Shown here: piece by piece, positions 8,801 through 19,732 of the stretch
Layout of the letters: each line of letters starts with the position of its first letter
Numbering within the stretch: position 1 is the first letter of the stretch
Assembly: GCA_963775975.1 (NCBI GenBank)
Contig: CAVZKX010000003.1
Span: 434,001 to 498,000 of the forward strand
Direction of reading: 5' to 3'
DNA length: 64,000 nt
Origin: JANXQG01 sp963775975
Lineage (GTDB): Bacteria; Planctomycetota; Planctomycetia; Pirellulales; Thermoguttaceae
Translations under genes and position numbers: made by a program
Notes under the pieces: generated by a model
The model's database searches: none
What the model saw: the letters and a program-made list of their open reading frames with translations, nothing else
Told to the model about the DNA's origin: nothing

Positions 8801-9107
8801 CTTCGGTCTTCTTCTCAGGCGGGATTTGGGGCATGGTTTCGGTCCCTTTTTCTAGCACTCGCAAAACATTGACGACGCGGCTCTCTTCGTCGACATCGTA
8901 GTAAACTCGAAACTCGTCAACGCGGAGGCGATACTCGCTCCAAAACGGCTGCTCCATTGCTTTGATTCGGCTCTTGCTTGACTGTCGGGGTTGATGAGTC
9001 AAGTGCGTCTCAATTCCGTCCAAAACCTTCCGCTGATGGAATGCCAGCAACCCTCGAATGTCGTCAGCCGCAAGTGCGGCATACCTAATTTCGAACGGCT
9101 CGCTCAT
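8775..9107 (-). CDS. RelE/ParE-family toxin
   Basis: This 110-residue protein opens FEIRYAALAADDIRGLLAFHQRKV, the usual first strand and long helix of RelE/ParE toxins. It continues MEQPFWSEYRLRVDEFRVYYDVDEESRVVNVLRVLEKG, the strand pattern with Arg/Tyr residues typical of the RelE mRNA-cleaving branch. Length is slightly long because of a charged tail (PPEKKTEDEDSNLDR). It precedes and overlaps the Phd-like antitoxin on the same strand. Whether it targets ribosome-bound mRNA or gyrase (ParE) is not settled by sequence. Confidence 0.82.
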   Translation of the reverse strand: MSEPFEIRYAALAADDIRGLLAFHQRKVLDGIETHLTHQPRQSSKSRIKAMEQPFWSEYRLRVDEFRVYYDVDEESRVVNVLRVLEKGTETMPQIPPEKKTEDEDSNLDR

Positions 9108-9189
9108 CTAACTCATTGTAGCTAGCTAGGCGCCCGGCGTCGAGACGGAGAAATTGGGGTGTATGGTCGTCAGCCTGATCGTTATATTG

Positions 9190-10821
9190 ATGCATCATTC
9201 AGTGGTTCAGCTTATTAGCAACGCTTTTTCTTGGCGGCATCTGCTTTGGAGACGAGTCCAATCCTTACAGCGGATCGACTGGCCTACCTCCTCCCGAAGC
9301 CCGATTGGAGCCTGATCCAGGAACATTAGCACCCGACAAAGAACCGACTTTCCGCGGAAGGACACTTTCGCAGTGGTTCGAGTATTCGCAGACGGGCGGA
9401 CGGACAGGACTTGAGGAATCCGAACATGTTTCAAGTAACCTTAGTCCCTCTGCCATTCCAGCGCTCGTGAGACTTTTGCGAAGTGAAAAGAGTAGGGATG
9501 GCGTTTGGGCCATTTCGTCATTAGCCCATATTGGTCCTCCGGCGATTCCGGCAATGAACGAGCTGCTCAAGGATAAGGACGTCAAGGTCCGTTGCGAGGC
9601 GGCAAGTGTGTTATGCCGGATCGATTCGGAAGGTGCTTCCGCGAAGGACGCGGTGGCAGTTGTCATCGGACTTCTCAAAGACAGAGATCACCGTGCTCGC
9701 TACACTTGTCTTCAGGAATTTGAATTTTGGTTGCTCCGCTCCAATGCGAGCGCTGTGGTTCGGGTCCTGAAAGGACTGCGCTCGGATCCAGATGGTAGGA
9801 TTCGCCTTGCCTCAGTGAAGGCGCTCGATGAAATCGACTCCAACGATGCGGAGTCCATCCGCTGCATTTTGGGCTTGCTCAAGGATAACGATGGGCAACT
9901 TCGGGCTTCGGCAGCGGATTTTTTCCAGGAGATTGTCAACGGGCCGGGTTCCAGGATTCCGATTCCAGGGGCACCGGACCGGGAGCTACCGCAGATTGTC
10001 GAAGTCAATTGCGTTAAGGCGGTTTCATCACTCACCGAACTGCTCAAGGATGAAACTGGCAGTGTCCGCATATCGGCCGCGAACTGCGCGTAGCTGCGTT
10101 TGGCAAAGTAGCGAAGGGGGCGGTTGGTCCACTGACGGCGGCACTTTGTGACAGCGACGCGCGGGTTCGTTCTGCCGCTGCTTCGGCGCTGGACAGAATG
10201 GGCCCGGCAGCCGACCCGGCAATCAAGGCCTTGCTCAAACTGAAGCGAGATCCCAGCGGGAGAGTTCGCGAGGCGGTCACGGACGCGCTGTATGGTATCG
10301 AAACACAGAACCGGGATTTTGCAACCGCGTTCGAAGCGAGCCAGAAACTAGCGATTCAGCGGTTCATCGTAATTCAGGACCTGGAGCAGCCCGGTCCCGA
10401 TGCAATGAAAAAACAGATGCGCGAGATCGTAAAACTGCTGAGGAATGACGACTGGTTCGTGAAATTCTGCGCGGCGTCAAGTCTTGGGAGAATGGGCTCG
10501 GATGCCAAGAGTGCAATCAATGCGTTGGAAGAACTGCTCGGCAGCGATGACAGCGAAGTTCATTGCGCGGCAATCGAGGCACTTGGCGCAATCGGTCCCA
10601 ATTCCAAATCCGCCGTCGCGGCGATTGCCCAATCGCTGCGCTCGAAAGACGGGCAGGTTCGTGCAGCCGCGGCCAAATCCCTTGGCGATATAGGTCCTGG
10701 CTCCAAAGCGGCGATTCTTGATCTTGATGGTTTACTTAACGACAAGGACGGCGATGTGCGCCGGGCGGCCGCAGAGGCCTTGAAGAAGATCGAACCGTCG
10801 GGCCAGTCAGCGAAGTTCTGA
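9190..10821 (+). CDS. Secreted HEAT-repeat protein, frameshifted, start uncertain
   Basis: This is a string of HEAT repeats such as AIPALVRLLRSEKSRDGVWAIS, then DGQVRAAAAKSLGDIGPGSK and DKDGDVRRAAAEALKKI, about ten in all. HEAT arrays are alpha-solenoid protein-binding scaffolds. One missing base near 10080 splits the reading: frame one ends at TAG after ISAANCA, and the next frame continues RVAAFGKVAKGAVGP. The open frame upstream of the TTG at 9305 encodes a hydrophobic run, QWFSLLATLFLGGICFGDE, that looks like a secretion or lipoprotein signal but has no ATG in frame. An ATG at 9190 would serve if another base is wrong. Function unknown. Confidence 0.7.
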
Positions 10822-10827
10822 GTCGAC

Positions 10828-13606
10828 CTATCGAGGCGGAATCGGCATGCCCGCGGGAATCATCGATCCCCCAAACCCCGCCTCCAACACCTCAACCGTC
10901 ACATCATCCAGCCGCACTTCGCCCAAACCGGTCAGCACGAAGGTCAACGACATCGGGCCGGACTGCGGCGCGACGCGGAACATCGTGAACTCTCGCCAGC
11001 CGGCGGTCTTGTCGATCCGCAAGGCCATTTCCTCGCCGGTGAGCGATTCGACAACCATCAGGCCGTCCACGGAGCCGGTGATCGCCGTTGGTACGTTGAC
11101 CCAGCCGTGAATCCGCACGATCTGGCCCGCCTCCATCGGCGTCGCGGGGCTGCTGATCCATAGCGGCGGCATCTCAATCATCGCGGGCGGATTCTCGGGC
11201 GTGTCAGCACGTGCGGTCAGGCGCAGGCCCATGCGACCGTTGTGACGGGCGTCGGGCACGAGGTCGGCCGCGCTCTTGAATGCCCTGCGCGACGTGCTGG
11301 AAGTGCCGCCAGCCGCTTTGCACCATGAGGGGAATGTTCTCGAAATCGCCGCCCGGCAAATGGTTCGCGCCCGGCCGCATGGCGCGCGTGCGATCGATCA
11401 AGGCCCAATACCACGGCAGGGCTTGAAACGACGACGTGCCGGGCAGCATTACGGACGACCCGCGGCTTTTCGTCGCCGCATCCCAGGCCGCGCGTTCCAT
11501 TTTTCGCAGCGGCTTCATGGCGCGGCGCGCGTAGATTGAAGCCCACGTGTAGTCCTTGGAAGCCAATTTTGCGTCACATAGTTTGAGGTTTTGCCGCGAG
11601 GCCTCCAATTCGGCCGCCGGGTTGATCTGCGACCCGTAGGCTGCCGGCCCCCGGTTGGCAATCTGCCCGTAGACGCGGGTCACGGCGTCGAGCTTTTGCC
11701 CGGCCAGGTAGCGTTCCAGATGCGCGGTTTGCGGGCCGGCGGACGCGGCGCGGCGGTTTACGGCGTCGATGATCTGCGCGTCCTGGGCGAGAAACAGCAG
11801 CGACGACAACCCGAACTCTTCCAGAGTGACCTGCGTCCCGCCCGGCACGCGGAGATGCCGCAGCGGGTCCAAACGCCCTCCGGCCAGTTCGAAGATAATC
11901 TCCGATTCGGGCACACCGGGCAAAGTCAGAAGCAGCGGGTTGGCGGCGGCCTCGGGGGCTACGCATTGCGAGCCGGGCGCGAGCCACATCGGCATCACGA
12001 TCCGCGCTCGGTCGTCGCGGAGGATCGCGCCGCTCACCAGCGGCTGATTCGACTTGGCCGTGTCAATGAAACTGCCGCCGGCCACGATCGGTTCGACAAC
12101 TTCCAACTCCAGGTTGAGCAGTTGTAGTGCCGTGACCCGTTGTCGCGTCTGGTCGTCCTGGGCCTCCAGCGACGAATCGGAAAGGAAAAGCAGCCCTCGG
12201 CTGCCCGATGCGATGGCAGTGTAGACCAGAAGTTTGATCTGTTCGTAGCCCATTGCCGTCGGCGGCAGGGACGAAGAGAGAGCGGCTAGCTGCCGCCGCA
12301 GGCCCTCGCCCGCCTGCGTTTGTACCGTGGTCCAAATAGGCGTGCCGGGCAGTGCCAAGAGCGGCTGGCGGCGGACCCAAGTGCCGTAGTCGGGCATTTC
12401 CAGGCTCGTGCCCAGCGGCCGGCGGTCGATCAATAGCATACCGTTGTTGACCTGGCGGCTGTAGTTCCGCAGATTATTGCTCGGCGCGCAAATCAACGGC
12501 CGACTGAACCGCGAATCGGCCAGCCGTACTTGATCCGCGTGGCGGCGATTGGCCTCCAGATTCTCGCCGGTCAGGCCGTGGCCCAGATCCCATGCCAGCA
12601 CGGGCTCGAACTCCGGACCGATGGCGCCTTCCACCTGGTCGGCCGACATTTCGGGCGGCGGCGAGACAAGCCACAAGCCAATTTGTCGAGCTTCCCAGAG
12701 AAACTCCCGCGTCGGGACCGTGCGAAGCCAAATTGTGTTGAAGCCTAATTGCTTGAGGAAAGTTAGTCGCTCACCACGGTATTCCACCGCGCGGGGAAAA
12801 ATCGGGTATTCGTTGACTTTCAGCACCGAACCGGCGAGTTTGACCTCCCGCCGCAGCGGATCGGGAGGCGCGGCAGCGGGTCCCGTTCCGGAAGCATTTG
12901 TATTCGGCCCTGCGTCGGCTTGGACGGTCGGCGCGCCGTTGGGCGGCGCGGCGAGGGCCACCGTGCTGACGCCGCCAGCCGGGACATGCCCCACGACTTC
13001 CAAATCGTCGGTCCAGACGTTGGTCACCACGGGGCCGCCGTAGACGTTCAGCAGTACACGGCTCACGAACGCCTCGTGGCTGTCAACGTTCATTGACAAC
13101 TGGCTGCGCAGTATGAAGACCTGGTGCTGCAGTGCGCGGGGAAAACTGGTGATCTCAAGCTGCTGCCAATGGCCGGGCGTGGTGTAGGTCGATCCGGAGA
13201 CGTAGGTCGTCAATGCTTTGCCGGTTCGTGGGTCGCGCGTGCGGGGCAGCGTCACTTCGGCCAGGAATTGCATTCCCGGCCGATCGGAATTGACCCAGAG
13301 AGTCGGCCGCAGCTCTTCGATCACCGCCGGCCGGCCGACATCGTGGGAAAAGTAGACCGTGCTGCCACCCTGCGCGGCGATCTGGATCCATTCGCTTCCC
13401 TGTCCGCCATGCGCTCCGCCGCGGACGCGTTGATGGGCGACGAGCGTGTAGGCCGCATCGCCGCCCGACTCGCTCCAGGAGTTCGCCGAGCCCTCAAAAT
13501 CTTGCCGCCACGCGACTTGGCCTGGCGCAGATGTCGCCTGCGCAGCGGCTCGGTTGAGCATCGCGGCAGTGAGCAGCAGAACCAGTGCAATCGGAAGGCG
13601 TGACAC
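10828..13606 (-). CDS. Large secreted protein with carbohydrate-binding-like end domains, one frameshift
   Basis: The protein has about 925 residues once one base near 11275 is corrected. Before the shift it ends WRHFQHVAQGIQ, and after it continues DLVPDARHNGRMGLRL. A signal peptide is clear (MSRLPIALVLLLTAAMLNRAAAQA). The N-terminal 200 residues look like a beta-sandwich (WRQDFEGSANSW, then WVNSDRPGMQFLAEVTLPRTRD). The middle has a TIM-barrel-like stretch (FLKQLGFNTIWLRTVP, then GIGLWLVSPP-type strands) reminiscent of glycoside hydrolases. The last 130 residues are again beta-rich with a motif ending VRLDDVTVEVLE, as in carbohydrate-binding modules. No catalytic pair can be named. It converges on the HEAT gene with 6 bases between. 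Confidence 0.75.
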
Positions 13607-14035
13607 GGCTGTACTTCGGAGCGCGGTGATTTATCGCCGCTTTCTGACCGCTGTGCGGCCTTTCGTATTAGTGGATGCGGTAGCTGGGCAGCTTGCATCG
13701 AATATGCGGCGCATTCGCAAGGCTGGAAAGGCAAGTCTTCGCCCAACAAAGCATACCACTTGGACCCCGTCGCGCTGTCGCCAAAAGGCAACGCGGCGGG
13801 GAACTTCCGCATCGTCGTAAAGTGGCCTTGTATCAGTATTTGCGCCCGGCAGCCAGAGCAAATGTTGCGTTTTTTCCACAGCCCGAGTAATTCGTGGCGG
13901 GCAGTAGCTTTTCACAAGTCGGGAAATTACAATGACTTACGGTGCCAATCGACTGCGGGGCAGAATCCTGGCACGGGGCATGCATTAGACGGAAACGCAT
14001 CCCTTTGACGCCTGAGACCAACCGGAGATACCACC
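13607..14035. other. Intergenic region without recognised gene
   Basis: These 429 bases lie between two divergently read genes and should contain both promoters. The only structure seen is a short hairpin near 13623-13640 (GCGGTGATTTATCGCCGC). No tRNA fold, repeat family member or ORF with a ribosome site was found. Confidence 0.5.
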
Positions 14036-14314
14036 ATGAGCGATTCAATCCACGTCCTCAAGCCGGCCACCGAAGACGCCCCGCGCGAAATCGTCGATCT
14101 GGCCGAAGCGATCTCCACGCTTCCGCTGGAATGTCGCCTCCGCATCGAGCCGTTGGTCAACCGGGTGTTGGACAATGCCAAGCGCCGCCGCCGCATCCTA
14201 TCGCTCGTCCAGGATGCTCTCGGCCAACTGCGGCTTGACATGAAGTACCTGACCTTCGATTTAGAAGCGACGCGCCGCGAGCGCGACGAATACCGGCAGA
14301 AGCTTGAGGGCTAA
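14036..14314 (+). CDS. Small conserved hypothetical protein
   Basis: This is a 92-residue, highly charged and probably all-helical protein. It runs from MSDSIHVLKPATEDAPREIVDLAEAI to a C-terminal coiled-coil-like stretch (LRLDMKYLTFDLEATRRERDEY). It has no signal peptide or membrane segment. The start follows GGAGA eight bases upstream. It lies 72 bases before the Ser/Thr kinase on the same strand and may be its co-transcribed partner. I do not recognise a named family. Confidence 0.7.
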   Translation: MSDSIHVLKPATEDAPREIVDLAEAISTLPLECRLRIEPLVNRVLDNAKRRRRILSLVQDALGQLRLDMKYLTFDLEATRRERDEYRQKLEG

Positions 14315-14386
14315 TACAAGCGAGACGGCACGGCATGGTCGGCGCCCACCGTCGACTATCACGCGCCGCATGCGACTGACAACGCC

Positions 14387-15868
14387 ATGGGGACCCCCAA
14401 GAACGCCGAGGAACTGCTCCAACTCGCGGTCGACGCCGAACTGCTGAACGACCGGCAATTCCAAGAGGTCTGGGCGGCCGTCGGCTCGCGCATGGCGCCT
14501 CTGGAAGAGGTGAAAGCGCACCTCGTCCGCGGTGAACTACTCACGAACTTCCAGATCGAGCGCCTCATGAAGGGCGAGCGGTCAGGCTACTACTACGGCC
14601 CATACAAGGTTCTCTACTATATCGGCGCCGGCACTTTCGCCCGCGTCTTTCGCGCTGTGCATCGCCAGTCGGGCGAAATCGTCGCGCTGAAGGTCCTTCG
14701 CAAACGCTTCTGCGATAACCCCAAGCAGGCCGCCCAATTCATGCGCGAAGGCAAGCTCGGCATCACGTTGCGGCATCCGAATATCGTGCCGACTTATGAG
14801 GTCGTGTCGCAGGGCAGTCTTTATTTCCTCGTCATGGAATTCGTCGAGGGCTACAATCTCCGTGATCTCGTCAAAATTCGCAAAAAGCTCGATCCGCTGC
14901 TGGCGACCAAGCTGATGATCGATATTGTCAAGGGACTGAACTATGCCCAAGAGAATGGACTCACGCATCGCGACATGAAGCTCAACAACGTGCTCGTGAC
15001 ATCGTCCTCGCAGGCCAAAGTCGTCGACTTCGGCTTGGCAACGATCCAAGAGGAAGACGCCGAAGAGGCCGAGGATATGCCCAAACGCGCGATCGACTAT
15101 GCGGCACTGGAAAAAGCCACCGGCGTACGTAAGGACGACAAACGCAGCGACATCTACTTCGCTGGCTGCGTCTTTTATCAAATGCTTACGGGCGAGTCGC
15201 CGCTGGAAGAGACCCGCGACCGCAACCTACGCATGAACAAGCAGCGTTTCCTCGACGTAATCCCCATCCACCAGCGCGATCCGGATCTATCCCACTGGGT
15301 CTCCACGGTCGTTAACAAGGCGATGATGATGGACCCGGCGCGGCGCTACCAGTCGCCCGCCGCCATGCTCGCCGACCTGGCGATCGTCGAGCGGCAATTG
15401 ATCGAGGGCGGCGACGCAGCCAGCGTCGAAGCGGACATGGCAGCGCTAGGCACCTACGTGGAAGTCAAGCAGCCGACCGTGCTTGTGATCGAATCCGATC
15501 CCAAGTGGCAAGACATCTTTCGCGGCGGATTCAAGCGGGTAAACTATAAGGTGTTGGTGACTGCCGACCCCCGGAGGGCCGTCGACCGGGTTCGGCAAGA
15601 CACGGCGGCCGTGCAGTGCCTCGTCTTCTGTGCTCAAGGGCTGGGCGAGGCCGCGCTGACGAGCTTCAACGATTTGAGTTCCGACGAACGCACGGCCGCG
15701 CTGCCCGCGCTCTTGCTGTTGGATGAACCACAGAAGAATTGGAAAGAACAGGCCCGCGCTGCCGAGCACCGGATGGTCCTGACGATGCCCATCACCATGA
15801 AGGAACTGCGCAACGCCTTGGCCGCGCTGTTGAACTTCCCTCCGCTCAAGCCGGACGGGAACAAATAG
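14387..15868 (+). CDS. Ser/Thr protein kinase with C-terminal pseudo-receiver domain
   Basis: This 493-residue Hanks-type kinase appears active. It has a glycine loop (GAGTFARVFRA), the ATP Lys in IVALKVLRK, the alpha-C Glu in FMREGKLG, HRDMKLNN and VVDFGLA, then SDIYFAGCVFYQMLTG. A short N-terminal helical region (1-65) is the kind that precedes the kinase in many planctomycete enzymes. Residues about 360-490 fold-match a response-regulator receiver (TVLVIESDPKWQDIF at the start). The phosphoacceptor Asp position reads CLVFCAQ and the conserved Lys-Pro reads MP, so it cannot be phosphorylated in the usual way. No transmembrane segment or PASTA domain is present. It is 13 bases upstream of the ThuA gene. 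Confidence 0.9.
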   Translation: MGTPKNAEELLQLAVDAELLNDRQFQEVWAAVGSRMAPLEEVKAHLVRGELLTNFQIERLMKGERSGYYYGPYKVLYYIGAGTFARVFRAVHRQSGEIVALKVLRKRFCDNPKQAAQFMREGKLGITLRHPNIVPTYEVVSQGSLYFLVMEFVEGYNLRDLVKIRKKLDPLLATKLMIDIVKGLNYAQENGLTHRDMKLNNVLVTSSSQAKVVDFGLATIQEEDAEEAEDMPKRAIDYAALEKATGVRKDDKRSDIYFAGCVFYQMLTGESPLEETRDRNLRMNKQRFLDVIPIHQRDPDLSHWVSTVVNKAMMMDPARRYQSPAAMLADLAIVERQLIEGGDAASVEADMAALGTYVEVKQPTVLVIESDPKWQDIFRGGFKRVNYKVLVTADPRRAVDRVRQDTAAVQCLVFCAQGLGEAALTSFNDLSSDERTAALPALLLLDEPQKNWKEQARAAEHRMVLTMPITMKELRNALAALLNFPPLKPDGNK

Positions 15869-15881
15869 GAGGATATCCGCC

Positions 15882-16856
15882 ATGAGTCGCTTTTTCTCGG
15901 TCGTATTCCTGGTCTCCACGTTCTTTTGCTTGTCGCGGTTCGCCGCCGCGGAAAAACTGCCCGACGCCAAGTCGAAAATTACTCCGCCGACGCCCGAATA
16001 CTGCGCCTCGGTCGAAAGCGCTGCGCCGGCCAAGCCGACGGTCGCTGCGCCGAAGCGGAAGCTGCTCGTCTTCTCGCTGCACACCGGATACAACCACGAA
16101 GTCATCCCGCACGTCGATCGCGTTTTCGAGATCCTCGGCAAGAAGTCAGGTGCCTTCGACGCGACGATCACGCTGAACCCTGCGGATCTTTGGCCGGACA
16201 AGCTCGCGGCGTATGACGTCCTGGTATTGAACAATAATTGTTCGGTCAGTCCGCGACGGAACTTGTTCCTGGACATCTTGGAGGAGACCGCCAAGCACCC
16301 CCCGAACGAAACCGGTCCTAGAATGAACGCTCAGCAGTTGCAGGCTCATGCCGACCGGTTTGAGCGTTCGATCCTCGACTTCGTCAAAAACGGCAAAGGA
16401 CTGGTTTGCATCCACGGCGGATTGACGATGCTCAACAGTTCAAAAGAGTTCACGGACATGATCGGCGCGGCGTTTGATTACCACCCTGCCAACCAGAGAG
16501 TGACCGTCCGTCCTGTCGAGCCCGATCATCCGATGCTGGCGGCTTTTCGCGACAGTGGGCCACTCATCCATCGCGACGAAGCCTACGCCTTCAATGGTCC
16601 CTACGCGGAGCACAACTTCCGGCCGCTGTTGGCGCTCGATGCGGCCGCCGTGAAGGATCCCGCCAAACGAAAAAACCCTTATGCCAGCACCGTGCGCTAC
16701 GTTGCCTGGATCAAGCCCTACGGCAAGGGCCGCGTCTTCTACTGCTCGCCCGGCCATTTCCCCGAGACGTATCAAAGCCCGACGGTGCTGCGGTTTGTGC
16801 TCGATGGCGTACAATACGCGGCCGGCGATCTGAAATGCGATGACGCGAAGCGGTAA
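15882..16856 (+). CDS. Secreted ThuA-domain protein
   Basis: This 324-residue protein has a signal peptide (MSRFFSVVFLVSTFFCLSRFAAA) followed by a ThuA-like, glutamine-amidotransferase-like domain. Marks are KLLVFSLHTGYNHEVIPHVD, YDVLVLNNNC, GKGLVCIHGGLTML, then HPANQRVTVRPVEPDHPML and YGKGRVFYCSPGHFPETY. ThuA domains are abundant in planctomycetes, often near sugar metabolism or secreted hydrolases, and are linked to trehalose utilisation in rhizobia. The reaction here is unknown. A ribosome site (AGGAGGATAT) lies upstream, and it is probably translated from the same mRNA as the kinase. Confidence 0.88.
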   Translation: MSRFFSVVFLVSTFFCLSRFAAAEKLPDAKSKITPPTPEYCASVESAAPAKPTVAAPKRKLLVFSLHTGYNHEVIPHVDRVFEILGKKSGAFDATITLNPADLWPDKLAAYDVLVLNNNCSVSPRRNLFLDILEETAKHPPNETGPRMNAQQLQAHADRFERSILDFVKNGKGLVCIHGGLTMLNSSKEFTDMIGAAFDYHPANQRVTVRPVEPDHPMLAAFRDSGPLIHRDEAYAFNGPYAEHNFRPLLALDAAAVKDPAKRKNPYASTVRYVAWIKPYGKGRVFYCSPGHFPETYQSPTVLRFVLDGVQYAAGDLKCDDAKR

Positions 16857-16863
16857 TGATCGA

Positions 16864-16939
16864 AGCCCGACGCGCGAGCGAGGAGGTGGGCGGCGTCTAG
16901 GCGAACGGGCCGTTCTCCCGCTAGCTTGCGCGTCGGGCT
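16864..16939. repeat. Imperfect inverted repeat, family G
   Basis: Arms 16864-16882 and 16921-16939 (outer end AGCCCGACGCGC) pair with two mismatches across 38 bases. It lies just downstream of the ThuA gene and may serve as its terminator. Confidence 0.6.
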
Positions 16940-17097
16940 CCAATGTCACACCGTAACACCGGTGCCGTCAAAATCCCTCTTGCGGCAACGCTTAATTCCG
17001 GGTAGTCTCCCGCCCCGATAGCGGCGGTCGGGCGAACCGTCGAAACCCAATTGCCCGGCCGTTCCAAATTCCCCAGACTCCCGCAAGAGGAGCGGCC

Positions 17098-19732
17098 TTG
17101 GTCGGACTTGTATTCCCAAAGCTCCGCAGACGGATTCGGCCCGTTGACGCGGCGGCCGTCGTCGCAGCCGCATGGTTCCTTGTCCATGCGGCGGTCTATG
17201 CGGTTCGCGCGTGGGACACGACTCACTCGCTTACGAACTTCTTCGTTTGGCAATTGGGCTGTTTTGTCGCGCTGATGCTGGGCGCGGCAATTCTGCGACC
17301 GGCCATCGCGGGCGCTTTGATTGGCCTTCAGTTGCTCGTGTCGACCGTCGTTCTTTTGGCGATGGCCCAAGACGCAACATTTGTAATAAGGCTTTTCGCC
17401 GTCTTGTTTTGGGCCGCGTGCGCCGTATCCGGCACGAAGCGTTTGCTTGGGCAGTTCATCGGTCCGCGCTATGCCACCTGGGGCGTTTCCTCGGCCGCCA
17501 CTTTTGCCGCGCTGGTTCCGCTCTGCTTTCTACTGGGAGTTCTGCATTGGATGAACCCTTGGATTGTGGCGCTCGTTGCGGTTGCGATCGCATTACCGGG
17601 CGCGATCATGATTGCGCGTACAATGTCGGTGTCGCCCGGCAAGCTCGTGCAAACCTTCCGCCAGTTCGAACGTCCTCGAGCTCTGCTGGCTGGAAGCAAT
17701 CTGGCTCATTCTGGCGGTCGCGTTCGTTGGCGCCGGCGCGAGCGAAACACGATCCGACGCCGTGCGCGTACACTTGCCCTATATTCATCAACTCGTGCAG
17801 GATGAAGGATTCTCACACCAGTACGCCTGCTGGCACCGACTCCAGCCGATGGCGGCGCAAAGTTGCTATGCGGCGTTTGCTGTCGTCGGAACGGACGCCG
17901 CGGCGAAGTGGCTTTCGTGGCTCGCACTGGTGGCCTTGGTCGTGCTGATCTTTGATGAAGTGCATGCGCGGTCCGGCTCACGGCGTATGGCGCTCTTTGC
18001 CGGCGCAGCGGTTGTGAGCTGCCCGGTCCTCGTCGAATTGGCGACGACGCTTTACGTCGACCACCTGGTAACGCTCTTCTGCACCGCCGGTTTCATCGTC
18101 TTGTTTCGCGCCTTGAATCCGCCTGGCTGGCGCGGCATCCTCCTTTCCGCGGCGATCATGGCCTCAATGGACCAGGTGAAATATCCGGGCCTGATCTTTT
18201 CCGCGGTGTGGGGCATGATGTTGTGCGTCTCGCTGCTCGGCCGCTGTCCTCGGCCGCGAGCTCTTGGCTGGTCGCTGGCCGGCGGCGCGATGCTCATCGC
18301 CGCTACCGCCCCGTGGTACATCTACGTCTACGCAGGGACGGGCAATCCGTTTTTTCCCTATCTGCATAATTGGTTTCCAACGCCCTACTGGACCAATGAC
18401 ATTACACTGCACGACCTATACGAGGGCTTCTTCAAGCTCTCGCCCGGCCTGGGCGGCGCGCTTGCATTCCCGTGGGCTGCCACCTACCAGACTTCCCGAT
18501 TCTACGAAGGTTTCGATGGCTATGTTGGCTTTTGGGTGCTGGCCTTGGCGCCGTGCTGGTTCGTTGCCAATGCCGCTTTTCGCTCCGCGAAAGAGACCGT
18601 ACTTTCGCAGAGCGAAAGGCGACAATGGTGGGACCTGGTCATCGCCGGTATCGCCGGTATCGCCTGTGTCGTCAGCTACACGCCCTATGTCCGCTATTGG
18701 CTGCCGGCCTACCCGCTGCTCGTGGCCGGTTGTGCAGTCGCGGCGCTTCCGCTGCTGTCCGAATGGAAGGTGAATCGGCCCGCGATCCTTGCGGCAGTCG
18801 GCCTCGCGCTGCTCGGCCTTTTAATTTCGCCGCTTCCATTCAACTGCTACCAATCTCCTTGGGGTGAGTATGCCCACGTGGTCACGCACGAAGAGCAGCT
18901 TGCCCAACGCTTTCCAGGCTACCAGGCGGTGCGGCAACTCAATCAATCTCTCGGTCCCGATGATGGCGTGATCTGCACCGGCTATGAGGGAGTGTATCTC
19001 GTCGGCGGGCGGCCTTATGAGTACAACTTCTGGTGGAATCCCGTGCATCGCGTTCACGACGTGGCGTCGTTCGCCGACTACTGCCGACGCAACAATATCC
19101 GCTACTGGATCGTCGATCACGCCCGAACGATGGCCGTGGGAGTTGACGAAGGCGATATTCAGTCGCACTATTGGACCGATGCCCGCACGGTCGCCGCGCG
19201 CAGCACGTTGACCGTGTACGACGTCGCCTCGCCGCCCGCCGCAGCGCCGCTCACCGCCCGACAGCAGTTGCCAGCCGTTCTGGACAAATCGGCGGGCGAC
19301 TGGAAGTGCTCCGACTGTCCGACGAATTGGGTCTCGTTGTACGGCAGCGCTTCGGCAGCAGCAGCGCGGGCGGCCGTCTCAGCCGCGCCCGATCGGCAGA
19401 TCGGCCATCGCCTGCCGCCGCCGGCTGAAGGCCAGATGTGTACCGTCCAACTCGACCTGAATTCGCCCGACTCGACCTACCCGATGGCCGAAATCTACTG
19501 GTACGACGCCGCCGGCAAAGTGCTCGACCAGGTAATGGGCGCCAGTGTTGGAAAAGCGGACTACCATCTGTCGATTTATTCCCAAGTCCCGCCGGGCGCC
19601 AAGTCGGGCTGGGTCCGCTTGCGAACCTGGCAAGGCGCCCCGGTCGAGTTGACCCGCGGCTCGGTGTCCTACCGGCCGCTCGCGACTCCCGCCACGGTCG
19701 CCGCCCACAACACGCCGAGGTACGATCGATGA
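17098..19732 (+). CDS. Membrane glycosyltransferase (GT-C/GT39-like), one frameshift
   Basis: This multi-pass membrane protein has about 877 residues once one extra base near 17665-17670 is removed (..LVQTFRQFE joins VLELCWLEAIW). It has about a dozen hydrophobic segments in the first 600 residues. An early luminal acidic stretch with ETRSDAVRVHLPYIHQL resembles the first loop of GT-C transferases (PMT, ArnT, DUF2723-type). The C-terminal 250 residues are soluble and probably periplasmic. It begins at TTG 17098 with AGAGGAG upstream and overlaps the next gene by ATGA. It probably moves a sugar from a polyprenyl carrier made by the downstream GT2. An interspersed palindrome is read through in frame at 18572-18623. 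Confidence 0.8.
18572..18623. repeat. Family E palindrome inside a coding sequence
   Basis: Arms 18572-18593 and 18602-18623 (core TTCGCTCCGCGAAAG) flank an 8-base loop, the same 22-8-22 layout as the intergenic copy at 28795-28846. The arms differ at three positions. It is translated in frame as part of the GT-C protein (about residues 491-508). Confidence 0.75.

Noticed and set aside
13607..14035. tRNA or small RNA gene in the gap
   Set aside because: No cloverleaf, no CCA end and no conserved stem beyond a short hairpin.
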